Shown in pieces: positions 24,394-33,952 of a DNA stretch of 64,000 nt (the stretch's first letter is position 1; each line of letters opens with the position of its first letter). Source of the stretch: Lihuaxuella thermophila (GTDB taxonomy: Bacteria > Bacillota > Bacilli > Thermoactinomycetales > Thermoactinomycetaceae). Where the stretch lies: positions 1 through 64,000 of the forward strand of contig NZ_FOCQ01000005.1 in the NCBI RefSeq assembly GCF_900110165.1, in the 5' to 3' direction. Below the pieces are notes generated by a model, which saw only the letters and a program-made list of their open reading frames with translations, made no database searches and was not told where the DNA came from. The position numbers and the translations under genes were made by a program.

Positions 24394-24407
24394 GAGGCTC
24401 GTTTTTG
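24380..24407. terminator. Shared terminator overlapping both convergent stop codons
   Basis: ACGAGCC and GGCTCGT pair around TGACTAAGA and are followed by TTTTTG. The DedA stop TAA (24391-24393) and the MFS stop TAG (24392-24390, minus strand) both lie in the loop. Confidence 0.8.
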
Positions 24408-25637
24408 TTTATAGCCGGCCGGGGAAGGCTGAGGAGCCGGCTCCTTCATTTTGATGGTTAGAGAAATCAGGGCAGCACACCCGCACAACGCAGCGGAAAT
24501 GAAATAAACGGTTTGCACAGGGAAGAGATCGGCCAGATAACCCATTCCCAAAGCCGCGATGCCAAATACCGCGTAAGTGAGCGTATTGTGCGCGGCAAAA
24601 ACCTTGGGCATTTGCTCCAGGCTGGTCTCCGTTTGAAAGAGCGTTCGCTGGGCAATTTCCCGTGCTTGATAGGGAGGCCCCATGATCAGGCAGAGAATGA
24701 GGGCAATCAGGGGAGTGGTGGTGCCGGCATAGGCAAAAGTTAAAACAGCCATGCTGAAACTGCCGAGAAACAGTGCCTTGATCAGCCGGGCTTCCATCCA
24801 TTTGGAGAAAGCCATCACCAGAATTCCTCCCAGAATGGCTCCCGCGAAATAGCTTCCGTTAATGAATCCCCACCAGGCGGCAGATTCATGCAGCACCTTG
24901 TCCACATAAGCCAGGATGACGGCACCTACCCAGACCGTACCGGCGACATGCTCCAGCAGATCCATCAGGGTGACGCGCTTCAAAACCGGATGGGAAAAAA
25001 GCGTTTGCCATCCGTCTTTGATCACTTTCCAATTCTTTGTTTCGGGTTGCGGATTTATGTCCCGTTGGGCGGGGTCGCGGATGAAAAACAGGGACAATGT
25101 GGAAACAATGAAAAAAACGACGGTCAACCATAAAACATTCCCGGATCCCCAGGCAGCCGCCAGCATTCCTCCCAGTGACCAGCCAAGCAGCAGCAATGTC
25201 TGATCCGTAGTTGAGAGAAGACCATTGGCTTTCACCAACTGCTCCTTCGATACGAGTCTCGGAACCAGGGCATTCCGGGCAGGGGTACTCCAACCGTCAA
25301 AAAAAGAGATCGCTGCGATCAACCACCAGATGGATCCGGTCAACTCCGCGGAAGGGACCAGGATGCACAATAAGGTTAAACCGGTAAACAGCAGTGTTTG
25401 CCCTGCCTGGGAAATGACCAGCAGCGGCAGAAGTTTAAACCGTTCAAGCAAGAGAGGGGCAATCAGACCGCTGATCAGTTGGGAAAAGAGCCGGACGACA
25501 GGGACCAGTGCCCCTAAGGTTGCTGAACCGGTCCATTGGTAGATCAGAGTGACGATCGCTAAAATATACAGTGAATCTCCCAAATTGGCCAGAGATTGTC
25601 CGATCCAGAGAAGGCGAAAAGAAAGTGATGGATGCAT
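24390..25637 (-). CDS. MFS transporter
   Basis: A 415-residue membrane transporter with twelve predicted helices. It begins MHPSLSFRLLWIGQSLANLGDSLY, typical of the MFS_3/enterobactin-exporter-like (MefA/NreB) group of drug or macrolide efflux proteins. The loop FDGWSTPARNALVPRLVSKEQLVKANGL is the strongly conserved motif of this group. I chose the ATG at 25637 because AAAGGGGA precedes it; an ATG at 25664 has no ribosome site. Substrate unknown. Confidence 0.85.
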   Translation of the reverse strand: MHPSLSFRLLWIGQSLANLGDSLYILAIVTLIYQWTGSATLGALVPVVRLFSQLISGLIAPLLLERFKLLPLLVISQAGQTLLFTGLTLLCILVPSAELTGSIWWLIAAISFFDGWSTPARNALVPRLVSKEQLVKANGLLSTTDQTLLLLGWSLGGMLAAAWGSGNVLWLTVVFFIVSTLSLFFIRDPAQRDINPQPETKNWKVIKDGWQTLFSHPVLKRVTLMDLLEHVAGTVWVGAVILAYVDKVLHESAAWWGFINGSYFAGAILGGILVMAFSKWMEARLIKALFLGSFSMAVLTFAYAGTTTPLIALILCLIMGPPYQAREIAQRTLFQTETSLEQMPKVFAAHNTLTYAVFGIAALGMGYLADLFPVQTVYFISAALCGCAALISLTIKMKEPAPQPSPAGYKQKRAS

Positions 25638-25886
25638 GTAATTTCCCCTTTGTCCATATTTCATTTTTTTGTTTGTAGGGGCAAGCCATCACATGGGAAT
25701 CCTGCCTTTCCATTCGTAAAAAATTTATCCAATCTCATTATATCCTATGCTATTAACTAGAGGAACCGATGCCTGCACGGTCGATAATAATAAATGCACT
25801 TGAAAAGCGCCTGCTGAACCAACCGACGGTTGAAAAGAAAATCCAAAGTGAACCCGCCAAATACGTTAAAGTCGTATTACAACCTT

Positions 25887-25915
25887 TTGCAACCGGGAAG
25901 GCACTGTGATATATT
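25887..25915 (+). promoter_or_regulatory. Promoter of the yqeG-rsfS operon
   Basis: TTGCAA (25887-25892), a 17-nt spacer and TATATT (25910-25915) lie 37 nt upstream of the yqeG start codon. Confidence 0.6.
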
Positions 25916-25951
25916 TATTGCCGATAAGTTTGATACGGACGGGGTGGGCAT

Positions 25952-26473
25952 GTGTTAAAATCAATGATTCCTGACATGTATGCGCAATCGATCTATACGA
26001 TTGATTTTCATGAGTTGCAGAGGCGCGGGATCAAGTCGGTCATCGTTGACCTGGATAATACATTGGTAGAGTCTACACGCCCGGATGCGACCCCCAGACT
26101 GATCGAGTGGTTGGATGAAGTGAAACATATGGGTTTTCAAGTGATAATCGTGTCCAATAATACGAAAACGCGCGTTTCACAGTTTGCTACCCCTTTACAG
26201 ATTCCGTATATTCACACAGCGAAAAAACCGTTGTCTCAAGCATTTCGCAAAGCATTGCAAATGATGGGCAGCAATAAAGAAGAAACCGTTGTCATCGGTG
26301 ACCAGCTCTTGACGGATGTGCTTGGCGGCAACCGGATGGGCTTATACACCATTTTGGTGACGCCCGTCTCCAATGTGGATGGCTTTTTTACAAGAATAAA
26401 CCGGCAAATTGAACGATTGGTTTTTCGCTGGATGGAAAAACGAGGTTTGCTTCGTTGGGAGGAAAATCATTGA
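25952..26473 (+). CDS. yqeG: YqeG family HAD-type phosphatase
   Basis: A 173-residue HAD-superfamily phosphatase of the YqeG (HAD-IIIA) type. Motif I is VIVDLDNTLVE, motif II is VIIVSNNTKTR, the motif III Lys is in AKKPLSQAF and motif IV is VVIGDQLLTDVLGG. Relatives dephosphorylate phosphatidylglycerophosphate; the Bacillus protein's substrate is not settled. It starts at a GTG preceded by GGGGTGGG and heads the yqeG-yqeH-aroE-nadD-yqeK-rsfS series, overlapping yqeH by 4 nt. Confidence 0.92.
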   Translation: MLKSMIPDMYAQSIYTIDFHELQRRGIKSVIVDLDNTLVESTRPDATPRLIEWLDEVKHMGFQVIIVSNNTKTRVSQFATPLQIPYIHTAKKPLSQAFRKALQMMGSNKEETVVIGDQLLTDVLGGNRMGLYTILVTPVSNVDGFFTRINRQIERLVFRWMEKRGLLRWEENH

Positions 26474-27579
26474 GCGAAGAAAGAGAATATGTTTGTCACG
26501 GATGCGGAGTGCTGATCCAGACAGAAGATCCCGGTAAGCTGGGATATGTTCCGGAATCGGCGCTCACGCGGGAAGAGGTTCTGTGCCAAAGGTGCTTTCG
26601 AATCCGGCACTATGGCGACATCGGCACCGTGGCCCAAGATCCTGACCTGTATTTAAAAAAGCTGAGTGAAATTGCCGATACCAACAGTCTGGTCGTCCAG
26701 ATTGTGGATCTGTTCGATTTTGCAGGCAGCTGGATTCCCGGGATTCACCGTCATATCGGAAACAACCCGCTTCTCTTGCTGGCCAACAAGATCGATCTTT
26801 TTCCGAGGTCTGTCAAATGGGGACGGTTGAGGGAGTGGCTGATGGAAGCAGCCCAAGGCTTGGGGGTAACTCCTGTTGACGTGGTTTTGTGCAGTGCGGC
26901 CAAAGGAATCAACATGGACAAGGCCGTCCAGGCCATCGAAAAGCACCGGCAGGGGCGGGATGTCTATATTGTGGGCACGACCAACGCCGGCAAATCCACG
27001 TTTATCAACCGGTTGCTGCGCGATTTGGGAGGCGAGGAAAAAGATGTGATTACCACCTCTCCCTATCCCGGCACCACGTTGGACGCGATCCGCATTCCTT
27101 TGGACGACGGTAAAGCGATCGTGGATACACCGGGGATTGTGCGCAAAGACCGGATCAGTGAATGGATGAGCCCGAACGATCTCAAAGTCATCGTCCCATC
27201 TTCCACGATCCATCCCAAAGTGTATCAATTAAATGACAGGCAAACGCTGTTTTTGGGCGGGCTGGCCCGGTTAGACTTTGTCAGCGGCCCCAGACAGCCC
27301 TTTGTCTGCTATGTATCCAACCGCTTGTATGTTCACCGCACGAAACTGGACCATGCGCAGGTTTTCCAGGAAAAACACCACGGCGAACTCTTGGTGCCGC
27401 CGGACAAACCGGAAACGTTGCCTCCATGGACAAAGCATGTGATCCACCTGTCGGGAAAGGAAAAAGAAGATGTGGTGATTACAGGCCTTGGCTGGATCTC
27501 ATGCGGCAAAGAAAAAGCACTTCTTCATGTCTGGGCTCCTGAAGGGATTCGGGTGGTAACACGTCCGGCTATGATTTAA
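26470..27579 (+). CDS. yqeH: Ribosome biogenesis GTPase YqeH
   Basis: YqeH is a circularly permuted GTPase needed for 30S ribosome assembly. The 369-residue protein starts with a zinc finger, CHGCGVLIQ ... LCQRCFRIRHY. The permuted GTPase motifs follow in the order G4 (LLANKIDLF), G5 (LCSAAKG), G1 (VGTTNAGKST), G2 and G3 (VDTPGIV). The C-terminal half is the RNA-binding part. The TTG start at 26470 has GGGAGG just upstream and overlaps the yqeG stop (TTGA). Confidence 0.94.
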   Translation: MSEEREYVCHGCGVLIQTEDPGKLGYVPESALTREEVLCQRCFRIRHYGDIGTVAQDPDLYLKKLSEIADTNSLVVQIVDLFDFAGSWIPGIHRHIGNNPLLLLANKIDLFPRSVKWGRLREWLMEAAQGLGVTPVDVVLCSAAKGINMDKAVQAIEKHRQGRDVYIVGTTNAGKSTFINRLLRDLGGEEKDVITTSPYPGTTLDAIRIPLDDGKAIVDTPGIVRKDRISEWMSPNDLKVIVPSSTIHPKVYQLNDRQTLFLGGLARLDFVSGPRQPFVCYVSNRLYVHRTKLDHAQVFQEKHHGELLVPPDKPETLPPWTKHVIHLSGKEKEDVVITGLGWISCGKEKALLHVWAPEGIRVVTRPAMI

Positions 27580-27599
27580 ACGCCCATGACGGGCGTTTC
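27578..27599 (+). terminator. Small hairpin between yqeH and aroE
   Basis: AACGCCC and GGGCGTT pair around ATGAC, followed by TCAATCTTT. The weak T tail suggests attenuation or mRNA processing rather than full termination within the operon. Confidence 0.45.
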
Positions 27600-27622
27600 A
27601 ATCTTTAAGGGGAGGAGAAAAA

Positions 27623-28459
27623 ATGATTACCAGCCAGACAGGTTCGCTGGGATTACTCGGGCATCCGGTAGGACATTCCAAATCGCCGGAGATGATGAAT
27701 GCGGCTCTGAAAGCGATGGAGATGCCTTACATTTATTTGGCGTATGATGTTTCACCGGATGAATTGAAGCAAGCGGTAGAGGGAATGAAGGCATTAAAGT
27801 TCCGAGGCTGGAATGTGACGATTCCCCATAAGGTGGCCATCATCCCGCACCTGGATGAACTGGACGATAGTGCCAGGGAAATCGGTGCCGTCAATACGGT
27901 TGTTTATCATCAGGGCAGATGGATTGGACACAATACGGACGGCGCCGGATATCTCCGGTCGCTAACGGAAGAGATCGACATCCGGCTGTCCGAGCAGCGG
28001 GTAGTGCTTCTCGGAGCAGGGGGGGCCGCCCGCGCGGTCGGCTATGCACTGGCAACAGCGGGCGCCGAAAAGATTACCATTGCCAACCGTACCGTCGAAA
28101 AAGCGGAACAACTGGCGGAACACCTTTCCCGATGGACCCGGACGGCTGCCGTTTCGATTACCGACAGCAAAACAGCTGTGGAAGAAGCGACCCTGGTAGT
28201 GAATACCACATCCGTGGGCATGTACCCCTGTACAGAAGAAAGCCCGATCCCTGCCGATTGGTTGCATGAAGGGCACATTGTCAGCGACCTGGTTTACCGC
28301 CCCCGCCAAACGGCATTCTTGATTGCGGGGCAAGAAAAGGGGGCACAAATTCATACCGGATTGGGAATGCTGATTCATCAGGCGGCCATCGCCTTGGAGC
28401 TCTGGATGGGAAAACCGGCGCCCATACCGCTTATGAAACAGGTTTTAGAAATATCTTGA
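27623..28459 (+). CDS. aroE: Shikimate dehydrogenase
   Basis: AroE reduces 3-dehydroshikimate to shikimate with NADPH in aromatic amino acid synthesis. The 278-residue protein shows LLGHPVGHSKSPEMMNAAL (substrate site), GWNVTIPHKVA with the catalytic Lys, GHNTDGAGY with the Asp, and the Rossmann loop VLLGAGGAARAVGYAL followed by ANRTVEKAE, which fixes NADP preference. It ends with TGLGMLIHQAAIALELW. AAGGGGAGG precedes the ATG. Confidence 0.96.
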   Translation: MITSQTGSLGLLGHPVGHSKSPEMMNAALKAMEMPYIYLAYDVSPDELKQAVEGMKALKFRGWNVTIPHKVAIIPHLDELDDSAREIGAVNTVVYHQGRWIGHNTDGAGYLRSLTEEIDIRLSEQRVVLLGAGGAARAVGYALATAGAEKITIANRTVEKAEQLAEHLSRWTRTAAVSITDSKTAVEEATLVVNTTSVGMYPCTEESPIPADWLHEGHIVSDLVYRPRQTAFLIAGQEKGAQIHTGLGMLIHQAAIALELWMGKPAPIPLMKQVLEIS

Positions 28460-28487
28460 ACAGGAAATAGAAACATAGAAAGAGTGA

Positions 28488-29078
28488 ATGGAGATGAAGG
28501 TTGGGGTTTTTGGCGGAACATTTGACCCGATTCACCTGGGGCATCTCCTCCTGGCACAGCAAGCGCTGGAAGAAGCTCAGCTTGACCGGGTTTGGTTTAT
28601 ACCGGCTGGCGAGCCGCCGCATAAACTGGACAAACCCATTACACCTGCTCATCATCGGGCCCGCATGGTGGAGCTGGCGATTGAAGGCAACCCGGATTTC
28701 TGTTTATCGCGCATTGAACTGGAGAGAAGAGGACCCTCTTATACGATTGATACGCTGGAAGAATTGACCGATAAATACCCAAATTACCAATTTTTTCTGA
28801 TTGCCGGGGCAGATATGGTGAAAGATTTACCCCATTGGTATAAAATAAAGAAAATCCTACAATATGTCCGAATCATTGGTCTGCAGCGTCCCGGCTTCAG
28901 TACGGATGACTTGCCGGCTGAGATGGCGGAGCGGGTCATTTGGATTCGGGAAGCGATTGAAACCAATCTTTCATCCTCTGCAGTCCGGGAAAGGCTCAAC
29001 AGCGGGAAATCGATCCGCTATCTGGTCCCGGATCCGGTCTGCCGGTATATGAAGGAGCATCGGTTGTATGAATCGTGA
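28488..29078 (+). CDS. nadD: Nicotinate-nucleotide adenylyltransferase
   Basis: NadD converts nicotinate mononucleotide and ATP to deamido-NAD in NAD synthesis. The 196-residue protein has the nucleotidyltransferase motif GVFGGTFDPIHLGHLLLA and the C-terminal TNLSSSAVRERLNSGKSIRYLVPD (the SxTxxR-type motif as SSSAVR). Two ATG codons at 28488 and 28494 are possible starts. It overlaps yqeK by 11 nt, the standard Bacillus arrangement. Confidence 0.95.
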   Translation: MEMKVGVFGGTFDPIHLGHLLLAQQALEEAQLDRVWFIPAGEPPHKLDKPITPAHHRARMVELAIEGNPDFCLSRIELERRGPSYTIDTLEELTDKYPNYQFFLIAGADMVKDLPHWYKIKKILQYVRIIGLQRPGFSTDDLPAEMAERVIWIREAIETNLSSSAVRERLNSGKSIRYLVPDPVCRYMKEHRLYES

Positions 29079-29664
29079 TGAATTATTGCAAGCTACTAAA
29101 AAACAACTGACTCCCGCCAGATGGGAACACACGCTCCGTGTGGCCGACACGGCGGTCCGGCTCGCCAAGCGGGTGAAGATCGATCCGGACCGTGCTGAAA
29201 TAGCGGCTATCCTGCATGACTACTGTAAGTTTTGGCCGGACAACGAGTTGATTTCCTGGATCAAAACATGCCATCTCCCCCCAGATCTCCTTTCGTATAA
29301 CAAAGAATTGTGGCATGCTCCCGTCGGCGCTGAAGTGGCCCGGAAAGAATGGGACATCGAAGATGAAGACATTTTAAATGCCATTCGCTATCACACGACT
29401 GGACGCCCCCGCATGTCCGAGCTGGAAAAGATCATTTTTTTGGCCGATTACATCGAACCCGGCCGGCGTTTTCCGGGTGTGGACCGGGTGCGGGAGCTTG
29501 CCGAAAGCGATTTGGATCAAGCCGTTCTGCAGGCATTGAACAATACCATCATCTTCTTGATCGAACGCGGGCAAAAAGTGTATCCTCTCACTTTGCTTGC
29601 GCGAAATGACATGCTGGATCAAGTGAAACGAAATGAAATGCGTTTAAGGGAGGAATCTATTTGA
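29068..29664 (+). CDS. yqeK: YqeK, HD-domain Ap4A hydrolase
   Basis: A 198-residue HD hydrolase; YqeK proteins split diadenosine tetraphosphate symmetrically into two ADP. The HD ligands appear in RWEHTLRVADTAVRLA (His) and IAAILHDYCK (HD). Further conserved parts are LWHAPVGAEVA, ILNAIRYHTTGRPRMSELEKIIFLADYIEPGR and FPGVDRVRELA. It overlaps nadD upstream and rsfS downstream (4 nt), so the three are translationally coupled. Confidence 0.93.
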   Translation: MNRDELLQATKKQLTPARWEHTLRVADTAVRLAKRVKIDPDRAEIAAILHDYCKFWPDNELISWIKTCHLPPDLLSYNKELWHAPVGAEVARKEWDIEDEDILNAIRYHTTGRPRMSELEKIIFLADYIEPGRRFPGVDRVRELAESDLDQAVLQALNNTIIFLIERGQKVYPLTLLARNDMLDQVKRNEMRLREESI

Positions 29665-30002
29665 ATCTGGTGGAAATCGCTCAGTTAGCAGCCACCGCTG
29701 CCGAGGAAAAAAAAGCCCAGGACGTGACCATCCTGGATATCCGCGGGTTATCCGTATTTGCAGATTACTTTGTGATCTGCCACGGAAACTCTCAAACCCA
29801 AGTGCAGGCGATTGTGTCAGGGATTAAAGAAAAAGTCCTTGAGTCCAATATCATGCTGCGGGGAATTGAGGGCTACCACGATGCACGTTGGGTATTAATC
29901 GATCTCGGTGATGTGGTTGTACATGTTTTCCACAAAGATGAACGTGAGTTCTACGGACTGGAGCGATTATGGGGAGATGCGCGTCAAGTCCGTGTACAGT
30001 AG
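29661..30002 (+). CDS. rsfS: Ribosome silencing factor RsfS
   Basis: RsfS binds ribosomal protein L14 on the 50S subunit and blocks joining of the 30S subunit during starvation. The 113-residue protein has the family pattern DVTILDIRGLSVFADYFVIC, GNSQTQVQAIVSGI, EGYHDARWVLIDLGDVVVHVF and REFYGLERLWGDA. It starts at TTG 29661 with AGGGAGG upstream and overlaps the yqeK stop. Confidence 0.94.
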   Translation: MNLVEIAQLAATAAEEKKAQDVTILDIRGLSVFADYFVICHGNSQTQVQAIVSGIKEKVLESNIMLRGIEGYHDARWVLIDLGDVVVHVFHKDEREFYGLERLWGDARQVRVQ

Positions 30003-30071
30003 ACATGTATACACTCCGTAAAAATTGGGTAAAATGTGTGGATATGAAAAGAATTTTTGGTTAAAAGGGCA

Positions 30072-30101
30072 TTGACACCGGTCAATCCGGCTCTATATAA
30101 T
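30072..30101 (+). promoter_or_regulatory. Promoter of leuS
   Basis: TTGACA (30072-30077), an 18-nt spacer and TATAAT (30096-30101): consensus elements just upstream of the T-box leader. Confidence 0.85.
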
Positions 30102-30124
30102 TTAAGATAAATATTTGACAAGCT

Positions 30125-30375
30125 AGGATGAGGATCAGTAATTTGTTCACCCAGCACAGAGAGTTGACGGTTTGGTGGAAGTCAATCTGGGCAAGCAAAT
30201 GAACTCACCTCATCGCTCCAAAGGGGAACCACTTAGTACTCTTTGGCGGCTCATCCCCGTTAACGGATCCAGAGTGAGTGTATGCCGATGGCAGACACTA
30301 ATTAGGGTGGTACCGCGGGTATGGTTATTTAACCTCTCGTCCCTAGCCAAAAAATGCTGGGGGCGGGAGGTTTTA
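30125..30375 (+). promoter_or_regulatory. T-box leader of leuS (Leu, specifier CUC)
   Basis: The leader binds uncharged tRNA-Leu and then prevents termination. The T-box proper, AATTAGGGTGGTACCGCG, is at about 30299-30317 with the antiterminator region. The stem I specifier loop reads GAACTCACC (30201-30209), giving CTC, a leucine codon. The terminator pairs AACCTC..CGTCCC.TAGC with GCTGGGGGCGGGAGGTT and ends in TTAT (to about 30377). Confidence 0.92.
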
Positions 30376-30436
30376 TGATTATATGGGAAGAAAAAACGTA
30401 AGCAAGATCTTGCGCAGGTTTGGAGGATGAAGAAAA

Positions 30437-32899
30437 GTGAAGGAGTACACTCCAAAAGAGATTGAATCCAAATGGCAGGCACACTGGGCCGGGACCCGTT
30501 TATATGCGACGGACGAAGATTCGTCGAAACCAAAGTATTACGCGTTGGAACAGTTTCCTTATCCTTCGGGGGACGGCCTTCATATGGGGCATATGCGCGT
30601 CTACTCCATTGGTGACGTCATCGCCCGTTTCCGACGGATGAACGGATACAGGGTCTTGCATCCGATGGGAGCGGACGCTTTTGGCTTGCCGGCTGAAAAC
30701 GCCGCCATCAACCGAGGCGTCAACCCGGGAGAATGGACGTTAAAAAACATGGACCGATTTGTGAAGGAACAGTCCATGATGGGCGTCTCCTATGATTGGG
30801 ACCGGTATGTCGCCACCTGTTTGCCGGAGTACTACCGCTTTAACCAATGGTTGTTTTTGCTCTTTTACGAGCGGGGGCTGGCTTACCGGAAAAAGGCGTT
30901 TGTCAACTGGTGCCCGGATTGCAGCACCGTACTGGCCAATGAGCAGGTGGAAAACGGCCGATGCTGGCGCTGTGATTCCGAAGTAACCAAAAAGGAATTG
31001 GAGCAATGGTTTTTGCGCATTACCGACTATGCGGAACGTCTCCTGGAAGGGTTGGACCGTCTGCCCAAGTGGCCGGAAAAAGTGAAAGCCATGCAGAGAA
31101 ACTGGATCGGCAAAAGCGAGGGGGCTCATGTCAGCTTTTCCATTCCCGAATTGGAGGATGAACGGGTGACCGTCTTTACGACCCGTCCGGATACCCTGTA
31201 TGGCGTTACCTATATGGTGGTTGCGCCTGAGCATCCACTCGTGCCGCGGCTGATCAAAGGCAAAGAGAACGAATCCGTGATTCTCGAGTTCATTGAACAG
31301 ATGAAAAAACAAACCGAGATTGAACGCACTTCGACGGATGCAGAAAAAGTGGGCTATCCGACCGGAGCCTATGCCAAACATCCGCTCACCGGAGAGATGA
31401 TTCCGATCTGGGTGGCCAACTATGTATTGATGGATTACGGCACAGGCGCGGTCATGGGCGTGCCGGCACACGATGAGCGTGATTTCCAGTTCGCGAAGAA
31501 ATATGATCTGCCGATCAAAGTGGTGATTCAACCGGAAGGCGAACCGCTGGAGGAACCGTTGACGGAGGCTTATACAGAGGATGGAAAGCTGGTCAACTCC
31601 GGTCCTTTTAACGGCATGAACAACCGGGAAGCTCTCTCCGCCATCGCCGAACACCTGGCCGAAACCAACCAGGGCGGACCGACGGTCAACTACCGCTTGC
31701 GGGATTGGCTCATCTCCCGCCAGCGCTACTGGGGAACTCCGATTCCGATGATCTACTGCGATGCTTGCGGTACGGTTCCGGTTCCCAAGGAAGATCTGCC
31801 TGTTCTCTTACCGGAAGATGTCGTCTTCGACGGAAAGAGGAATCCGCTCACCACATCGGAGACCTTTGTTCAAACCACCTGTCCTTCCTGCGGCAGGGAA
31901 GCGCGGAGAGAAACGGATACCATGGATACGTTCTTTGACTCTTCGTGGTACTTTATGCGCTATACGGATTCCAAAAACACAGAGGTGCCGTTTGACCCGG
32001 AGAAAGTTAACAACTGGTTGCCGGTCGATGAATATATCGGCGGAATCGAACATGCGGTCCTTCATTTGCTCTATTCCCGCTTCTTTACCAAAGTATTGTA
32101 TGATGCCGGTATGATCGCGGTGGATGAGCCGTTCGCAAGTCTCTTGACCCAGGGGATGGTGCTCAAAGACGGATTTAAGATGTCCAAATCAAAGGGCAAT
32201 GTTGTCAGCCCGTTGGAGATTGTCGAGAAGTACGGGGCGGACACGGCGCGTTTCTTTATCTTGTTTGCCGCACCGCCGGACCGTGATTTGGATTGGAGCG
32301 ATGCCGGAGTTGAGGGAAGCTACCGTTTCTTGAACCGGGTATGGCGCTTGATCGCCCAAAATGAATCACTCTTCGGCCAGAAAGCCGACACCGGACGGGA
32401 GTTGACCGGAGATGCCCGGGAATTGCGCCGCATCTTGCATCAGACGATCAAGAAAGTGACGCACGAGATCGGAGAGCGAAATCACTTCAACACCGCGATC
32501 AGCGCGATTATGGAACTGGTCAATGCCCTGTACGCCTATCCGGAAAACGCTGACCGTTCCATCTTCCGCGAGGCGTTGGAAAAGTTAGTCATATTATTGG
32601 CTCCGTTCGTGCCGCACATCACCGAAGAACTCTGGCAAATGATGGGGAAACAGGAGAGCGTGCACAAGGAAGCCTGGCCCGCATTCGACCCGGAGGCTCT
32701 CGTGCAAAACGAAGTGGAAATCGCAGTGCAAATCAACGGAAAAGTGAGGGAAAAATTAGTCGTTCCCACCTCCGCTTCCCGTGATGAAGTGGAAAAACAA
32801 GCGCTTCAACAAGACAGGATCCGGATGCTGATCGAAGGGAAGACGGTGCGGAAAGTCATTGTCGTACCAGGTAAACTGGTCAATATTGTTGCGAATTAA
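30437..32899 (+). CDS. leuS: Leucyl-tRNA synthetase
   Basis: LeuS charges tRNA-Leu in the cytoplasm. The 820-residue class I enzyme shows the HIGH motif as [16 protein letters not shown], a zinc-type loop [13 protein letters not shown] ... CWRCDSEV, and the CP1 editing domain with [20 protein letters not shown] and [16 protein letters not shown]. The KMSKS loop is [13 protein letters not shown], and [14 protein letters not shown] lies near the C-terminus. It starts at GTG 30437 with GGAGGATG upstream. It is controlled by the T-box leader and is monocistronic, with a strong terminator. Confidence 0.98.
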   Translation: MKEYTPKEIESKWQAHWAGTRLYATDEDSSKPKYYALEQFPYPSGDGLHMGHMRVYSIGDVIARFRRMNGYRVLHPMGADAFGLPAENAAINRGVNPGEWTLKNMDRFVKEQSMMGVSYDWDRYVATCLPEYYRFNQWLFLLFYERGLAYRKKAFVNWCPDCSTVLANEQVENGRCWRCDSEVTKKELEQWFLRITDYAERLLEGLDRLPKWPEKVKAMQRNWIGKSEGAHVSFSIPELEDERVTVFTTRPDTLYGVTYMVVAPEHPLVPRLIKGKENESVILEFIEQMKKQTEIERTSTDAEKVGYPTGAYAKHPLTGEMIPIWVANYVLMDYGTGAVMGVPAHDERDFQFAKKYDLPIKVVIQPEGEPLEEPLTEAYTEDGKLVNSGPFNGMNNREALSAIAEHLAETNQGGPTVNYRLRDWLISRQRYWGTPIPMIYCDACGTVPVPKEDLPVLLPEDVVFDGKRNPLTTSETFVQTTCPSCGREARRETDTMDTFFDSSWYFMRYTDSKNTEVPFDPEKVNNWLPVDEYIGGIEHAVLHLLYSRFFTKVLYDAGMIAVDEPFASLLTQGMVLKDGFKMSKSKGNVVSPLEIVEKYGADTARFFILFAAPPDRDLDWSDAGVEGSYRFLNRVWRLIAQNESLFGQKADTGRELTGDARELRRILHQTIKKVTHEIGERNHFNTAISAIMELVNALYAYPENADRSIFREALEKLVILLAPFVPHITEELWQMMGKQESVHKEAWPAFDPEALVQNEVEIAVQINGKVREKLVVPTSASRDEVEKQALQQDRIRMLIEGKTVRKVIVVPGKLVNIVAN

Positions 32900-32907
32900 A
32901 CTATTGC

Positions 32908-32938
32908 AAAGGGGTCTGCAACGGTGCGGACCCCTTTA
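32908..32938 (+). terminator. Terminator of leuS
   Basis: AAAGGGGTC and GACCCCTTT pair around TGCAACGGTGCG, 9 nt past the stop; it can work both ways and also faces the convergent hemolysin III gene. Confidence 0.8.
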
Positions 32939-32955
32939 CAACATTTTCTTTTGGT

Positions 32956-33603
32956 TCAAAGCGGCATGATATAGTGAAAAATCATGAAGAAGTGAAGCAA
33001 TGTTCCCAGTGAGACAAAGATGTGGAATACTTCATGAAAACCGAATTTGTTGGGGATCAAATCCAATATTTTCGTGGCATATATAATTCCCCCAATGGTA
33101 TATGCGACACCACCTGCAATCATTAAAATGATGGCTTCAACAGGCAGAGTTTGAACCAGTTTTGCAAACGGGATCACCGCAATCCAACCTAACGCAAGAT
33201 AAAAGATCGTCGATACGGAGCGGGGAAGATCAATGAACCAGATTTTGATGGCCATTCCGATGAAGGAGAGGAGCCATACCGCAATCAACATCACCCATTT
33301 CCAAGCTCCCGCCAGCCCGTAATACAATACAGGCGTGTAGGTTCCGGCGATCAGGATAAAAATGGCCATATGGTCGATCTTTCTCAGTATTAATTCCTTC
33401 TCAGGGGTCGTTCGAATCCAATGGTAGAGCGAACTTGCTCCATACAACAAAATGACACTGACCCCGAAGATCGTCATGATGACCAGCTTTGCAGGATTAT
33501 TCACTGACTCCAGGATCAGAAACACCAGGCCCACGATTCCTGCCAAAAACGGGATAAAGTGAGTCCAGGTGCTTGCGGGCTCCTTCATCTTTAAAAATTT
33601 CAT
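32956..33603 (-). CDS. Hemolysin III family membrane protein (TrhA/YqfA)
   Basis: A 215-residue seven-helix membrane protein of the PAQR/hemolysin III family, linked to membrane fluidity homeostasis. The metal-site pattern is visible: GASSLYHW near helix 2, LRKIDHMAIFILIAGTYTPVLYYGL, and HEVFHIFVSLGTLLHFFMIFHY at the end, with the conserved Ser, Asp and His residues. GGAGGC lies before the ATG. Monocistronic. Confidence 0.9.
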   Translation of the reverse strand: MKFLKMKEPASTWTHFIPFLAGIVGLVFLILESVNNPAKLVIMTIFGVSVILLYGASSLYHWIRTTPEKELILRKIDHMAIFILIAGTYTPVLYYGLAGAWKWVMLIAVWLLSFIGMAIKIWFIDLPRSVSTIFYLALGWIAVIPFAKLVQTLPVEAIILMIAGGVAYTIGGIIYATKILDLIPNKFGFHEVFHIFVSLGTLLHFFMIFHYIMPL

Positions 33604-33952
33604 CTTTTTGCCTCCAACAGTTCAATCCATCTTTAACATTTATATGTCTAAACATTTTATAAAATCTAAATGAAAGAAGCAAGTGTTTTCCTGAAAAAAA
33701 AGGTTCGTACTGGTGTATGAGCAGATTACATCGCAGAGCCTTGAATCGTAGTTCCCATGAATAGTGCCACTGCCGATGCTGGCCAAAAAGAAGGAATCAT
33801 CGTGAGAGCGTGGAAGCAAAGTGCTGTGCCATGCGCGAATGCGGACTCCCATCGATCCGGAGGGATCGAAAAACGATAAATGATTCTTAAATAAACTTGC
33901 AGATGATTGAAAAAATAAATATATCTGGTATAAAATACAAAATATGAAAAAC
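33604..33952. other. Intergenic region without a supported gene
   Basis: About 350 nt between the hemolysin III gene and comER. A 70-codon open frame on the minus strand (33640-33852) has no ribosome site and no recognisable family. The flanks are AT-rich and presumably hold the hemolysin III promoter. Confidence 0.5.

Noticed and set aside
30740-31654. 304-codon minus-strand frame
   Set aside because: It is antisense to leuS, rich in His/Phe/Arg as expected for an opposite-strand shadow.
33640-33852. 70-codon minus-strand frame between the hemolysin III gene and comER
   Set aside because: No ribosome site and no family; recorded only as intergenic.
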